Made by a program: the position numbers and the translations under genes. Under the pieces are notes generated by a model, which ran no database searches, had not been told where the DNA came from, and worked only from the letters and a program-made list of their open reading frames with translations. From assembly GCF_963667985.1 (NCBI RefSeq), contig NZ_OY764081.1, positions 1,399,599-1,463,598 of the forward strand: a DNA stretch of 64,000 nucleotides, given 5' to 3'. This stretch comes from an uncultured Methanocorpusculum sp. GTDB taxonomy: Archaea > Halobacteriota > Methanomicrobia > Methanomicrobiales > Methanocorpusculaceae. This document shows, in pieces, positions 37,301 to 49,049 of the stretch. Numbering within the stretch: the first letter of the stretch is position 1; each line of letters opens with the position of its first letter.

Positions 37301-37647
37301 GGGTTGACGTCGCGTGTGGGGGTGAGACCGTCGAATTGAGACGTTTTTTGATGTTGGGTGTCTGCGTGTGGTCGTGTCGTGTGACGTTTTTGCGTAGAAT
37401 TGAGACGTTTTGAGACGTCTCATTCTGGTGAATTGACGTCGTGTGTGACGCTTTTGCGTCGAATTGAGACGTTTTTTGATGTTGGGTGTCTGCGTGTGGT
37501 CGTGTCGTGTGGCGCTTTTGCGTCGTTTTGAGATGTTTTGAGACGTCTCATTCTGGTGGATTGACGTCGTGTGTGACGCTTTAGCGTCGAATTGAGACGT
37601 TTTTGTCGCCTGTGGTGTCTGCCTGTTGTAATGTTTTGAGACGTCTT
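37301..37647. repeat. GAGACG repeat block, unit 4
   Basis: Copy of the unit 3 block. Confidence 0.7.
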
Positions 37648-37720
37648 GGTCTGCTAATCCAATGCGGGTGCATTACATGAGCCATCTGATTTATAATTCA
37701 GGAAAGCTGTAACAAGCACC

Positions 37721-38683
37721 ATGGAAAACCACAAATTCATATATATTCTGGTGATAATACTGCTCATCATCTGTTTTACTCACCCTGCTGCTGCTGAAAA
37801 ATCATATTCAATAACCGAGGTATCGAAGTATGATTTCGAAGCAAGCATACTCATGATACACATACACGGTGATTTAACCCCATTGAGCGAACCCGACCTT
37901 CACGCAGCAAAAGAAAATCTTCGGAATGCAGGATGGAACATGAAGTTTCACAAAAGGAATCATGCGGTAAAAGAATCGGTTTTCCAAAACGAACTGTAAA
38001 ATTCGGATCTGCATATACACGTCGGGCATGGATATAATATACCATTCATTGGAGGACATATAGAACTCTCAGATTATGTTGTTCCAAGTATATCTCAAGG
38101 GAGAGGAGGATGGGTATCCACACACGAGGTAAAGGAAGCCTGGAAACATAAATCACCAAAATTATGGACAGTGATTCATTCATGCCACGTCCTCGAAACC
38201 GATCATCAATGGGCTGAGGTATTAAGAAACAGTAAAATGCACGGGATACTCGGATTCGGAAGCACTGAATATTCAACCGGTCATTTACTCGCAGATTTTA
38301 CCGAAGCAGCTGTTAAATACCAGAAACCAATCACCGAAGCGTGGGAATCTGCAGGCTTGAAAAACCAATTGAGCGTCCAATTAGATCCAGTTAAAGTCAG
38401 GACAATCTTCAGAAACATAGATCAATACAAAACCGACACACTCGGTACCCCGTCAACCAACATGAACGAGGAAACGGTCGTATGCGACATGCAATTAGAT
38501 AAGGATAAGGTCGGTAAAAGTCAAATAAAAGGCTCGTGTAAAGCATTAAATTCAGGACAAAAAACCCATTTCAGCTATGATATCAGATATTCATCATCAT
38601 CATCATCACCAAAAACGGTAGTATCGGCAAAAAAAAGTTACATAAACACAAACACTGCCGCTGGAACGAAGATAGACTTGTAA
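37721..38683 (+). pseudogene. AI with an early stop, unit 4
   Basis: TAA at 37997-37999, as in unit 3; the rest appears identical to unit 3. Confidence 0.75.
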
Positions 38684-38706
38684 TCTCCCGGCATCAAGTG
38701 AAACGT

Positions 38707-39559
38707 ATGAATAAAAAAAATAACTATTACAGCAGTTGTGTTAGCAGCTGTCGTCATCACCGCATTTCTGTTCCTTCCGATAATACCCATAGGAGCGCCG
38801 CCGGGAAAGATGGGATGCGAGTTTCGAACACCCGCAGATATGCTGCATGGAATCACGTTCCCGGAAAACCCGCCGACAAAACTGCCGGTATATCAAGTAA
38901 TCAAATTCAAAACAGGAACCATACATCTCGACACGGACAAGTATCGTTATCCAGAAAATGTGCACCCAACCCTAAAAGAAGCACGGGAAATCTACCAGGA
39001 ACTCATAAAAAAATACAAACATCTCAATATACAAGTTCCCGGTGAAGAAAAATTCAAGACATTATACTGGTCATTCCTGGATGCCGGCAACGCCTTTTAC
39101 GATTTCATATACGGCGAATATACAGTTGTGAAAGTAGGTGAGATAGACATAATGTCACCCGATGAAGCAATTGAGCAACTCAAACTAGGTAAGGGTATCG
39201 CCGGAAACTGCATCGACAGAGATACACTAAAGGTTACCCCCCTCAAAGATCCATCATTAGCATGGTTCAACAGAGCAGCCATCGAATTTGAGTACATGCA
39301 TGGATGGTATGGAAAAATTGATTCACCGTATCTCACACCAAATTGGTTATTTAGTTACAATGACGGTCGCGGTTATCGGATACATGAGTGCACGGTCAAC
39401 GCTGTGGACGGCAGTATAGACATTAACTGGTCGCCGGAAGGAAATCCGAAATTCACACCCAACGAAAAATTCTACGAATTAAAGAACCAGAAACCCAAAT
39501 ACTGTAGATATCACTTTGCCGTGGATGAAACCGATACAGATCCGTGTATCAACGCATAA
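38707..39559 (+). pseudogene. BI with frameshift and deletion, unit 4
   Basis: Same eight-A run and same 135-bp deletion as unit 3. Confidence 0.7.
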
Positions 39560-39578
39560 CACACACCACACACCACCC

Positions 39579-39729
39579 ATGGCTCACTGAGGGGCTCACT
39601 GAGGACGAGACTCAGATATGGAAAGGGCACTAATCCCATAGAACGAAAAGCGCACATAATGATAAAATCCTAGAGTTTAGAGTTGGTATAGATTCTACAC
39701 CTGCGAGTGTGTTAGCCAAAGATCTTTGA
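39579..39729 (+). pseudogene. Toxin C-terminal remnant, unit 4
   Basis: Same as unit 3, with the mid-frame TAA. Confidence 0.5.
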
Positions 39730-39731
39730 AA

Positions 39732-40383
39732 ATGACCAGATTGGATGGTTTCGAGAAACTCGTTGCCGGCCCGGCGGAGTTATAACCTTTGAAAGATTAC
39801 TCGGTTCTTTCACCCTCGCTTTCACGTCAGGTAATTTTACCAAAGATGGGAAAGGACATGGCTGCCTCATCCGACACCCCTGGTGCGGTTCTCTTTATTC
39901 TTTTCCGGATGGGGTAGAGGTGCTGTTGGAATTCGATGAGGAGACGGTTGATGACTTTATCCAGGAAAACATCGTAGTGTTTGACGAACGGGTTGACATA
40001 GTACGGTATCTATCCTATCAGCCGGCCTGCACGCCGCCGAAAATCGAAGATGCAAAACGTGAGGCTGTCTCCGGCGGTGGCTGTTTTTTCGAGCACAACG
40101 GATACAAATATGGACTCGGGAAAAAGGATCTGACATTATGGGGGCAATGGGAAAATACCACATGAACTACCAAAACTCCCGTAGAAAGATTAGATATAAC
40201 ATTTGGGCCATTCGAAGACAAATCGGAGTTGTTCAAAACGGCAGACTTAGACAGTGAACCATTCGATGAAGAACTCCTCGAAAACGGTTTTGTTGCTTAT
40301 AACGGATTGGAGATTGGTGTAATTGGTGGAAACCCTTATTCGTCTTCAATATCGAGTTTTTGACCGCCAAAATGCTTCGCGGC
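39732..40383 (+). pseudogene. Immunity-like C remnant with K end, unit 4
   Basis: Shares the missing cytosine with unit 3 but differs near 39850-40160 (CATGGCTGCCTCATCCGACA and GGGGGCAATGGG), where it resembles units 1 and 2. This patch of difference inside otherwise identical units suggests gene conversion. Confidence 0.6.
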
Positions 40384-40495
40384 GGACCGAAGGCCCTATG
40401 CCCGGGCCTGCAGGTCCACCCTATCCTAATTGAGCCCCTGCGTAAGGGGCGGCGCCAGCGGGGTCGTTATGGTTGGTGTCCATGATTCGCTGACC
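40384..40495. repeat. Palindromic cassette-boundary element, copy 12
   Basis: Full element, equivalent to copies 6 and 9. Confidence 0.85.
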
Positions 40496-40534
40496 GCTGT
40501 GTTAGATCTGTGTTTTTCAGCCGTTCGTGTTTAT

Positions 40535-40681
40535 GTAACGCAACGCTGTGTAACGTTGTGTAACGCTGTGTAACGCCTGTGTCGCGTTCCACGTGACATG
40601 CCGGTTGTTATCGTTATGAAATCGTTATGAAATCGTTACTGTTTGGTTCTGTAACGTAACGCTGTGTAACGTTGTGTAACG
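40535..40681. repeat. TGTGTAACG iterons, unit 4
   Basis: Same as units 2 and 3. Confidence 0.55.
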
Positions 40682-40797
40682 ATTTAGTACCGTTGTTGTG
40701 TTTTTGCGTCTCTGTTTTGTCTTGATCTGGATTATGCTGCCTTTGCCGTGCCTAAAAAAATACTGTTTCAATTGTGGTTGTCTTGCTGTTGTATCTG

Positions 40798-41513
40798 TTA
40801 CATTTTTTGCGTACTGCTGGTGCTCTTCTTTTTTGGTTTGTGGTCGGTGGTTTTCTTCACCTGCGGTTTTGCCATGTTTAATATTGGGGTAATGCCGGAT
40901 AGTGTTAGTATTCTGAACTCTTCGTCTGGGTTTTCCATTTCTTTTATTAGCCTTGCCACAATCGGTGCTGCTGCGTCTTTTATGGTCGGCACTTTTGTTT
41001 CGAGATCCTTGAAACTTGTGAACGGGTGATATCGTTTCGCGTCTGCTATGGCGAATATGTGTTTTGTGTTTATTTTTGGGAGGAGACTGAGACTGTGTTT
41101 TTTAATGACAGGCTTCTTCCGTTATTGTATACATTGATAAATATCTCTTCGTTTGCGTTCACTATGTCCTGTATGCATGTTTTCACGAGTTTTCGATGTG
41201 CTGGTTTTATTTCGGTATATGCCATTTGTGTTTTCTCTCTTATGAGTGCGTGATCAAGCAGTATGTATGCCCCTATCATCATTGCTTGTTCTACTAATCC
41301 CGGCTGCTGCTTGCATGCTATTGTTAGTTTGAATATATACCGGAGTTTTCTGTCAACTGTGTATGCGGTTGTGGTTTTGGTCTCTGTGTTTGTTTTGGAT
41401 ATCTCAACATCGAAAACGCAGCCGAATTTGTTGTGTGTTCTCGGCTTTTGATTTTGTTTATGCTCACCGTTCTCTGGTGCAGGTTGTTGGAGGTCTTGTG
41501 TGCTCGTGGTCAT
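40798..41513 (-). pseudogene. G with the six-T frameshift, unit 4
   Basis: Same as units 2 and 3. Confidence 0.7.
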
Positions 41514-41738
41514 CGTCTCGGCTTGCTGCGTTTTTGTTCGCGTGATGATTACCCGTTGGAGAATGGAAATGTTTGGTTTTGGGTATCTTCCACGTTCCGC
41601 TCTATCCTCTTTGGTGTCCGTGATTCGCTGGTATGTGGGTTTGGTCCGGTGTCCTTCTGCGTTGTATCTTCGATTGGAGAATGGTTTTTTGGTATCTCTG
41701 CCTTCTGGGTTCTGGGTGTTGTGCAACTTGTTGTCAGT

Positions 41739-41850
41739 GGACCGAAGGCCCTATGCCCGGGCCTGCAGGTCCACCCTATCTTACTTGAGCCCCTGCGTAA
41801 GGGGCGGCGCCAGCGGGTCGTTATGGTTGTGGTCCATGATTCCCTGACGG
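41739..41850. repeat. Palindromic cassette-boundary element, copy 13
   Basis: Full element between G and AII. Confidence 0.85.
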
Positions 41851-41923
41851 GCTTTCATATTCTTTTTTGGTGCTTTCTGGGTGTGGATACCTATATATCA
41901 TGTTAGCTACTAGATAGAACTAA

Positions 41924-42883
41924 ATGGCCGGTAAGTCTGTTTTCCTTGGTTTTGTGGTCGTGCTGCTGCTCCTTGGTCTGACGGTGGGGCCGTGTGCGGC
42001 GGTGCCGGGAAGTTATTCGATTACCCAAAGCAGTAAATATACTTTTTCTAGCGATGATATGCCGGTTGTAAAGGATATTCGCGGGCAGATTGGTTCCCCG
42101 GAGTTTCATCACGATATCTCGTCGTATGCCGATCCTGATCTGACTCAGACCAAAAAAAACATGAATCTCTCCGGGTGGCGACTCCGGTTCCATCACGACA
42201 GTAAAACTACCAAAATGGAAGATTTTACCCGCGAGTTGGATAAGTCTGATATTCATTTCCATGTTGGTCATGGTTTTGCTGTTTTCGGTCGGGTTGGTCA
42301 TATGGAATTGAAGAACCATCCGATGCCAAACAATGCGGTAATGGCGGGTGATGTGAAAGGGAAATGGAACCATTGTAAATGGATTGCTGTCCATTCATGC
42401 CATGTGCTCGAAGATGAATCCTGGGTCCGTGTTCTCGAAGGGAGTGATACGCATGGTATCTTGGGGTTCGGCAGTGTTGCCTACACCACCGGTCATTTCC
42501 TTGCGGACTTTTCTCGGCTGATGACGCGTGGTATGCCGATCGCGAAAGCGTGGCATAAAGCAAGTATTGACAATATGAACCGTCATGATGAGCCAGTCGT
42601 CGTCCGGTCGTTTTTCCGGAACGCAGGTCATAGTATACATGACCGGCTGGACGCGGTGATTGCTGCTGTCGAGCCTGAAGATATTGTCCGGTGTGATGTG
42701 GAGATCGGTTCGTTTCGGGATAAGTGGGATGTGACGATAACGTCACTCAAAACGGGCGCGATATACAGCATTAGGATGGAAGTTGAAGATTATGAAAACT
42801 TTGGTATTTTCCCCACGGCGAAATCTGAGGTGATTCGTGGAAACAAGGTTATTCGCGGACCTGTAAAGAAAACTGATTTGTAA
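41924..42883 (+). CDS. AII, unit 4
   Basis: 319 aa; the encoded protein equals that of unit 3. Confidence 0.75.
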   Translation: MAGKSVFLGFVVVLLLLGLTVGPCAAVPGSYSITQSSKYTFSSDDMPVVKDIRGQIGSPEFHHDISSYADPDLTQTKKNMNLSGWRLRFHHDSKTTKMEDFTRELDKSDIHFHVGHGFAVFGRVGHMELKNHPMPNNAVMAGDVKGKWNHCKWIAVHSCHVLEDESWVRVLEGSDTHGILGFGSVAYTTGHFLADFSRLMTRGMPIAKAWHKASIDNMNRHDEPVVVRSFFRNAGHSIHDRLDAVIAAVEPEDIVRCDVEIGSFRDKWDVTITSLKTGAIYSIRMEVEDYENFGIFPTAKSEVIRGNKVIRGPVKKTDL

Positions 42884-42906
42884 TTATGCAACATGAGGTG
42901 TAAACC

Positions 42907-43860
42907 ATGAAAGTAAAACATCCGAAATTCATTGTGGTCGGGGCGCTCGTCGTCGCGTTTGTCCTGGCTGTGTTCTATCTTCCGATCTTGCCCTATGCTG
43001 TCCCTGGCACCATGGGTGGCGGCGGGTTTGGGTCGCTTAGTGAACGCCTGTATCCGCCGTATCCGGCCGATCAGCCTGACCGCCTGCCTGTGTATAAAGT
43101 AACGGATTTCGTCTCGATTGTGACGAAAACAGACAATAAATATGAGTTTGATGGTGACGAAAAGGATTCAACCGTCGCACGAGCGTGGATGGCACATGTG
43201 CTCGAAGACGGGCTTAATCTGCCTTTGCCTGACGGGGTGCCGATACCCGAATATATTGACCCTATAGGACCTGCCGGGCCGACGTATCATACTGGTTTTG
43301 ATCTCGATTCGCGAATCAATGGTATGGAAGTGTATCCTTTTCGTGTTTATATAAGTACCACCAACGATTTTGATGCAAAAACGTCGCCGAATTACAAGGA
43401 TACGAATCTCGTTGGGTATAGAAACTACAAACTCGTGAACGTTGGAGACGCCAAGATCCTGTCTGCACAGGAAGCTCATAAACTCCTCAACGAAGGCAAT
43501 GATATTTGTATTGTTAGTCGGTTCCTTAATCACGCCAAAAGCGAAAAGCTGCTCCCGTGGGCTGGTGTTCATGTGACGTCTATTAAACTCAAGTGGTATT
43601 ATCCGCCTGCGGTTGAAACGGATTGGGGGCTTCGCTGTGATTACCTCCTTCCTGTGTGGGAATTTCGAAATCGTGATGGATATGGGTATGTGAACGCGTA
43701 TGATGGTGATGTGATCATTGATTGGTCGCCGGAAGGGAAACCGAATTTCACGCCGAACGAGAGGTTCGCTGAATTGAAAGATGTGCGACCGCGTCCGTGG
43801 GTGATGAAAAGTCAGAATCATCCGCTCACCGACCGTGAAGCGATTATCTACGCCCACTAA
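42907..43860 (+). CDS. BII, unit 4
   Basis: 317 aa; the encoded protein equals that of unit 3. Confidence 0.7.
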   Translation: MKVKHPKFIVVGALVVAFVLAVFYLPILPYAVPGTMGGGGFGSLSERLYPPYPADQPDRLPVYKVTDFVSIVTKTDNKYEFDGDEKDSTVARAWMAHVLEDGLNLPLPDGVPIPEYIDPIGPAGPTYHTGFDLDSRINGMEVYPFRVYISTTNDFDAKTSPNYKDTNLVGYRNYKLVNVGDAKILSAQEAHKLLNEGNDICIVSRFLNHAKSEKLLPWAGVHVTSIKLKWYYPPAVETDWGLRCDYLLPVWEFRNRDGYGYVNAYDGDVIIDWSPEGKPNFTPNERFAELKDVRPRPWVMKSQNHPLTDREAIIYAH

Positions 43861-43902
43861 CCCTTCCCTCTTCCTTTTTCGCGGGGTATATCATGGCGTC
43901 CC

Positions 43903-43974
43903 CGCTTCCCGCTGTATCCTCTTTGAAGTCCCCCTCAGGGGCTGGCGCCAGCCGTGAGGGGCTTGGGTCCTGTG
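43903..43974. repeat. CCCCC-type half element after BII, unit 4
   Basis: Same as unit 3. Confidence 0.65.
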
Positions 43975-44093
43975 ATGCTTATTCTCACGCTGTTGTATGA
44001 TCAAGCGGTGTGCATGACCCTGTCAACATTGCTTGGACTGATAATCCCATGCGGGTTCTATGGTTCCCTGGTGTTGTGCTGCTCGTTTGCTGT

Positions 44094-44205
44094 GGACCGA
44101 AGGCCCTATGCCCGGGCCTGCAGGTCCACCCTATCCCCATTGAGCCCCTGCGTAAGGGGCGGCGCCAGCGGGTCGTGGTGGTTGAGGTCCATGAATCGCT
44201 GACAT
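44094..44205. repeat. Palindromic cassette-boundary element, copy 14
   Basis: Full element between BII and H. Confidence 0.85.
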
Positions 44206-44354
44206 GTGGTTTGGGTCTGTGTGTGTTAAGCGGGTGTTGCATCGCGTTACACCTTGTGTGCCGTGCTGCAGCGTGCGCCGAACTCACTGTTGTGCGGTTA
44301 TGCTGGTCATGAATTGGGGATTTGTTTATCTGGACTTGGTGTGTATGTAATGGT

Positions 44355-44570
44355 ATGGTAGTTTCGAAACGATCTCGTGGTAAAAAGAGTGTGTGCACTG
44401 ATGAAAAGCCGGAGTGTGGTGTTGCGTGCGGTTTTACCGGTGAGTGGAGTAATCTCAGTGATGCTGACAAAAAGGAGCTTCAGAGTTTGCTCAATGCTCT
44501 TGCGGCTGAAGCTGATATGATGGAGGATTGTGAAGAGAGTGGTCCCGAAGACCAAACGCCTGGACCCTGA
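44355..44570 (+). CDS. H (variant 2), unit 4
   Basis: 71 aa; same protein as unit 3. Confidence 0.55.
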   Translation: MVVSKRSRGKKSVCTDEKPECGVACGFTGEWSNLSDADKKELQSLLNALAAEADMMEDCEESGPEDQTPGP

Positions 44571-44792
44571 TAGTGTGGATACATTGGAACCTGTCTGTGT
44601 TTGGTGTGTGAACAGGGTTCGCATCAGGCTGTTTCATTGATATAATGATCACGCGCTGAGGTGGTTCCCGCTGCTCTCTTGATAAACCGTCAGCATATTC
44701 GTGTTTCTGTTTTGTCTCGAATTGGGTTGGAATACTTGTGTCGTGTTGAAAAAAGTCGTATGGCTGTTTTGGCTGTCTTGCTGTTGTATCTG

Positions 44793-44912
44793 TTACTTTG
44801 ATTGCTTCCTGATGGTGTCGCGTACTGCTGATACTATGAGCTTTCGCGCCAGTTTTTGTATTGATTTTTTGAATAGCCTCTTTGACGGGTTATACTTTGG
44901 TTTTCCTGCCAT
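44793..44912 (-). CDS. Tiny cationic amphipathic ORF, unit 4
   Basis: 39 aa; same as unit 3. Confidence 0.35.
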   Translation of the reverse strand: MAGKPKYNPSKRLFKKSIQKLARKLIVSAVRDTIRKQSK

Positions 44913-45024
44913 GCTCTTGTTTCCGTTCTGCTTCTGCAGATATCTGCTGGTTCTGGTCTTGTGTGTGCTGTTTGCCCTGCTGCGCTTGATTAGCGGGTGT
45001 TTGCGGGCTTTGACTGGAATTCAT
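44890..45024 (-). CDS. Tiny Gln-rich ORF, unit 4
   Basis: 44 aa; same as unit 3. Confidence 0.3.
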   Translation of the reverse strand: MNSSQSPQTPANQAQQGKQHTQDQNQQISAEAERKQEHGRKTKV

Positions 45025-45068
45025 GCTGGTTGCCTTGCCGACTTGGCGATCGGGCTTTAATGGTGCCT

Positions 45069-45269
45069 TTACGGCCTTATGTTTCTCTGTTCCGCTTTTT
45101 TATCCGTCAGTGGTGGTTTGTTATATTGTTGTATCTTCCTTGTATCTTGGTTCTGGCGCACGGCGCTTGCATAAACAATCTTCCTGCTCCATGCTGTTGT
45201 TATGTCTTGTATTTCGTGTTTTGACAGTGGCGGAAAGTTACAGACTCGTGGCTCTTTTCCTGTTTTCAT
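45069..45269 (-). CDS. Short ORF L, unit 4
   Basis: 66 aa; same as unit 3. Confidence 0.3.
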   Translation of the reverse strand: MKTGKEPRVCNFPPLSKHEIQDITTAWSRKIVYASAVRQNQDTRKIQQYNKPPLTDKKAEQRNIRP

Positions 45270-45578
45270 CTAGCCTTGTTGTTTCTATAAAATTATGGTG
45301 CGGTTGTTACGCTGTTCTTCCTGCACCTTCTCTTCTGCCCTTTCTTCTGTTATTCTTGTGTTCGTTGCTCCTCGTTTTTTCCTGGTTTTTTGATTCGGAA
45401 ACCCGTTGATTTCTTTCTCGCGCACGCGTACGCACGCGTGTGAGGGAATTCGACCATAAAGTATTTATGTATAGAAAACTTTAAATATAATCATCCAAGG
45501 CCTTTGTGGACGGCATCCGCTCTCTTTTCGTGCTTTTTGAGCATCGTTTTCGTTGTTAGATGGGCCTTGTGAGGGCTT

Positions 45579-46637
45579 TTAGGTTTTTTGCGGCGGGGGG
45601 TCGGGGGTGTTTTGGGGTATTTTGGGGGGTGTAAAGGCCGGTGTTTTCCCGTACACCTCACTCTGTATCCTGCTTACAGCCCAATTAAGGGTTAAGTACC
45701 TTTGCAGCTTGTTTATGCCGTTTTGTGTCAGCCGCTTTCTTGGGATGATTATCTTGCTGTGTGCGAGTATTTCGCCGTTTCTTCCAATTATTGGCTCTTC
45801 TGTATCCTTGCTGCATAACACGAGATGGTTTCCTGTTCCGCATTTCTCGCAGTCGACGTTTGTGTAGTATTTTTTTCTGATTGTTATTTTTCCGTCTGTA
45901 TCTTTTTCTGTTACGGATGCTCTTGGTGCGAACAATCCTGTGTAGTGAATTACATCATGCATCTTTCCTGATTCTGACGGGAATAGTGCTGCGTGTGATG
46001 CGAGATATGTGAGTTTCTGTGCTATGGCGTCTTTGAGTGGTTTTCCTTCTTCCTGGGTAATGTCCCATTCAAGTGGTCTCCCTCCGTTGATGTGTTTGTA
46101 TATCCATCCTTCTGAGTCTTCATAGTATTCGTTTGCCGGCGGTGTTGTGCCCATGTACAAGAGATGTATATGGGGTGAGAAATTGATGTAGTTGGGTATC
46201 CCGCCTAACCCTAAGACATCGTCGTATACATCTGCCCAGAACCCGGAGGCGCCGTATGTTGCGGGCTCTCCGGGGTTGTTTTTCGCGAGACTGAGTGTTT
46301 CTTGATAGTTTACGGTTATATCCTCCTTTTCTCGTTTTACTATCTGTATGATCCTGCCCGGGTTTTCGTATCGGTATTTTTTGAGTTGGGAGATGATGTC
46401 TGTTTGAATTCTGTATGGGTGATATACGTATGCTGAGCCGATGATGTGTGGAAAGTACTTTTCCATGTGCTTGGTTACTTCCCTGGTCATTTTGATGCTG
46501 TCATAGTCTTTCCATGCATCATAGAGGTTTGGCGGTGGTGATAAGACGATGTGACGAATACCCCCGTATCTTATCTTTGACAGCAGCTGTGCTGCTTGAT
46601 CATTGTATTCGGCGTCGAGTCGAGCGTTGGGCAGCAC
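45579..46637 (-). CDS. rep: Rep C-terminal part, unit 5
   Basis: 352 aa, motifs intact; closest to unit 2 (KHMEKYFPHII) with TYGASG in place of TYGTSG. Confidence 0.8.
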   Translation of the reverse strand: MLPNARLDAEYNDQAAQLLSKIRYGGIRHIVLSPPPNLYDAWKDYDSIKMTREVTKHMEKYFPHIIGSAYVYHPYRIQTDIISQLKKYRYENPGRIIQIVKREKEDITVNYQETLSLAKNNPGEPATYGASGFWADVYDDVLGLGGIPNYINFSPHIHLLYMGTTPPANEYYEDSEGWIYKHINGGRPLEWDITQEEGKPLKDAIAQKLTYLASHAALFPSESGKMHDVIHYTGLFAPRASVTEKDTDGKITIRKKYYTNVDCEKCGTGNHLVLCSKDTEEPIIGRNGEILAHSKIIIPRKRLTQNGINKLQRYLTLNWAVSRIQSEVYGKTPAFTPPKIPQNTPDPPPQKT

Positions 46638-46643
46638 ACGACC

Positions 46644-47087
46644 TTACACGTCCGCGGCGTTGTCTGGATTGAGTGCTTCAACTGCTGCCGCGTGCGCTGC
46701 GCGAATGTTCCTGCTTCCGCGTGCTCCTATGCGCGCCGCTACCGCTCGATGGCATTCCGGACACTCAAGCATATGACAGATGTGGAGGAGTGGATATGTT
46801 TTTTTGCACGTTTTGCACTTGTGAATTGCTGAAATTTCCCCGCATTTTTCGTTTTTTTCGGCAAAAGACGGTAACTTCGGGAGCGCCTGCCATTGTGTTG
46901 TTTGCTGGGGATTTAAAATTGACTCAATTTTGGCTGTTAGACTGGTTTTGCTGTTTTTTTGGGTGTTTGCCCTTCGTGTTACCGGCCTGGATCTGCGTTC
47001 TTCTGTGCTCTTTTTGGCTGTTTTTATGTGGTTTACGTTGGTTTCAGATGCTTTCTCGGGGTTCTGGTTTGCTATGGTAAGGTTCAT
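46644..47087 (-). CDS. rep: Rep N-terminal zinc part, unit 5
   Basis: 147 aa ending at TAA 46644-46646. One change in the zinc region (CHMLECPEC instead of CHRLECPEC) does not touch the cysteines. Confidence 0.75.
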   Translation of the reverse strand: MNLTIANQNPEKASETNVNHIKTAKKSTEERRSRPVTRRANTQKNSKTSLTAKIESILNPQQTTQWQALPKLPSFAEKNEKCGEISAIHKCKTCKKTYPLLHICHMLECPECHRAVAARIGARGSRNIRAAHAAAVEALNPDNAADV

Positions 47088-47379
47088 TTTACTCCTTCAC
47101 CGAAAAAAGGTTCCAGCGTGTCTCGGGAACGAAAGTCTTATTGCCCCTGTAACGCAATGATTTCTTATTAGATTGAGCGTACAGGGGTGCGAAAACTTTC
47201 GTGTTTGTAGCACGTAAGACCCTTTTTCGATTTTTTAGTTTAACATGTAATCTGTGTGTTAATATATCTATCGGTGCTGTTTTCTGGACGTTTTTCGGAC
47301 GTTTGGTGTGTTTTTCTGGGTGTTTTTGTTGCCGTCCGCTCTGTCCCCGTCGTATCCTCTTTGCCGTCTCCTTCCGGGG

Positions 47380-47995
47380 GGTTGACGTCGCGTGTGGGGG
47401 TGAGACCGTCGAATTGAGACGTTTTTTGATGTTGGGTGTCTGCGTGTGGTCGTGTCGTGTGACGTTTTTGCGTAGAATTGAGACGTTTTGAGACGTCTTA
47501 TTATGGTGGATTGACGTCGTGTGTGACGCTTTAGCGTCGAATTGAGACGTTTTGAGACGTCTTATTATGGTGGATTGACGTCGTGTGCGACGCTTTAGCG
47601 TCGAATTGAGACGTTTTGAGACGTCTTATTATGGTGGATTGACGTCGTGTGTGACGCTTTAGCGTCGAATTGAGACGTTTTGAGACGTCTTATTATGGTG
47701 GATTGACGTCGTGTGCGACGCTTTAGCGTCGAATTGAGACGTTTTGAGATGTTTTTTGATGTTGGGGTGTCTACGTGTGGTCGCGTCGTGTGACGCTTTT
47801 GCGTCGTTTTGAGACGTTTTTTGATGTTGGGGAGTCTACGTGTGGTCGCGTCGTGTGACGCTTTTGCGTCGTTTTGAGACGTTTTTTGATGTTGGGTGTC
47901 TGCTTGTGGTCGCGTCGTGTGACGCTTTAGCGTCGTTTTGAGACGTTTTTGTCGCCTGTGATGTCTACCTGTTGTAATGTTTTGAGACGTCTTGG
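47380..47995. repeat. GAGACG repeat block, unit 5
   Basis: About four short-type units (TTATTATGGTGGATTGACGTC), then three 75-bp type units with GTGTGGTCGCGTCGTGTGAC. Length and composition differ from every other unit, so the block is expanding and contracting. Confidence 0.75.
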
Positions 47996-48066
47996 TCTGC
48001 TAATCCAATGCGGATGCATTACATGAGCCATCTGATTTATAATTCGGGAAAGCTATAACAAGCACC

Positions 48067-49026
48067 ATGGGAAACCACAAATTCAGATACATTCTGATGA
48101 TAATACTGGTCATCATCTGTTTTGCTCACCCCGCTGGCGCTGGAAATTCATATTCGATAACCGAGGTATCGAAGTATGATTTCGAAGCAAGCATACTCAT
48201 GATACATATACACGGTGATTTAACCCCATTGAGCGAACCCGACCTCCGCGCAGCAAAAGAAAATCTTCGGAATGCAGGATGGAACATGAAGTTTCACAAA
48301 AGGAACCATGCGGTAAAAGAATCGGTTTTCCAAAACGAACTGTAAAATTCGGATCTGCATATACACGTCGGGCATGGATATAATATACCATTAATTGGAG
48401 GGCATATAGAACTCTCAGATTATGTTGTTCCAAGTATATCTCAAGGGAGAGGAGGATGGGTATCCACACACGAGGTAAAGGAAGCCTGGAAACATAAATC
48501 ACCAAAATTATGGACAGTGATTCATTCATGCCACGTCCTCGAAACCGATCATCAATGGGCTGAGGTATTAAGAAACAGCAAAATGCACGGGATACTCGGA
48601 TTCGGAAGCACTGAATATTCAACCGGTCATTTACTCGCAGATTTTACCGAAGCAGCTGCTAAATACCAGAAACCAATCACCGAAGCATGGGAATCTGCAG
48701 GCTTGAAAAACCAGTTAAGCATCCAATTAGATCCAGTTAAAGTCAGGACAATCTTCAGAAACATAGATCAATACAAAACCGACACACTCGGTACCCCTTC
48801 AACCAGCATGAACGAGGAAACAGTCGTATGCGACATGCAATTGGATAAGGATATGGTCGGTGACGAACAAATAGAAGGCTGGTGTAAAGCATTAAATTCA
48901 GGACAAAAAACCGATTTCATCTATAATATCACATATTCATCATCATCATCGTCACCAAAAACGGTAGTATCAGCAGAAAAGAGATACATAAACACAAACA
49001 CTGCTGGAACGAAGATAGACTTATAA
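48067..49026 (+). pseudogene. AI with an early stop, unit 5
   Basis: TAA at 48343-48345 at the same codon as units 3 and 4. The signal-peptide end differs (PAGAGNSYS instead of PAAAEKSYS), and scattered changes lie throughout. The downstream BI is intact, so this B either acts with an A from another unit or is drifting. Confidence 0.75.
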
Positions 49027-49049
49027 TCTCCCGGCATCAAGTGAAACAT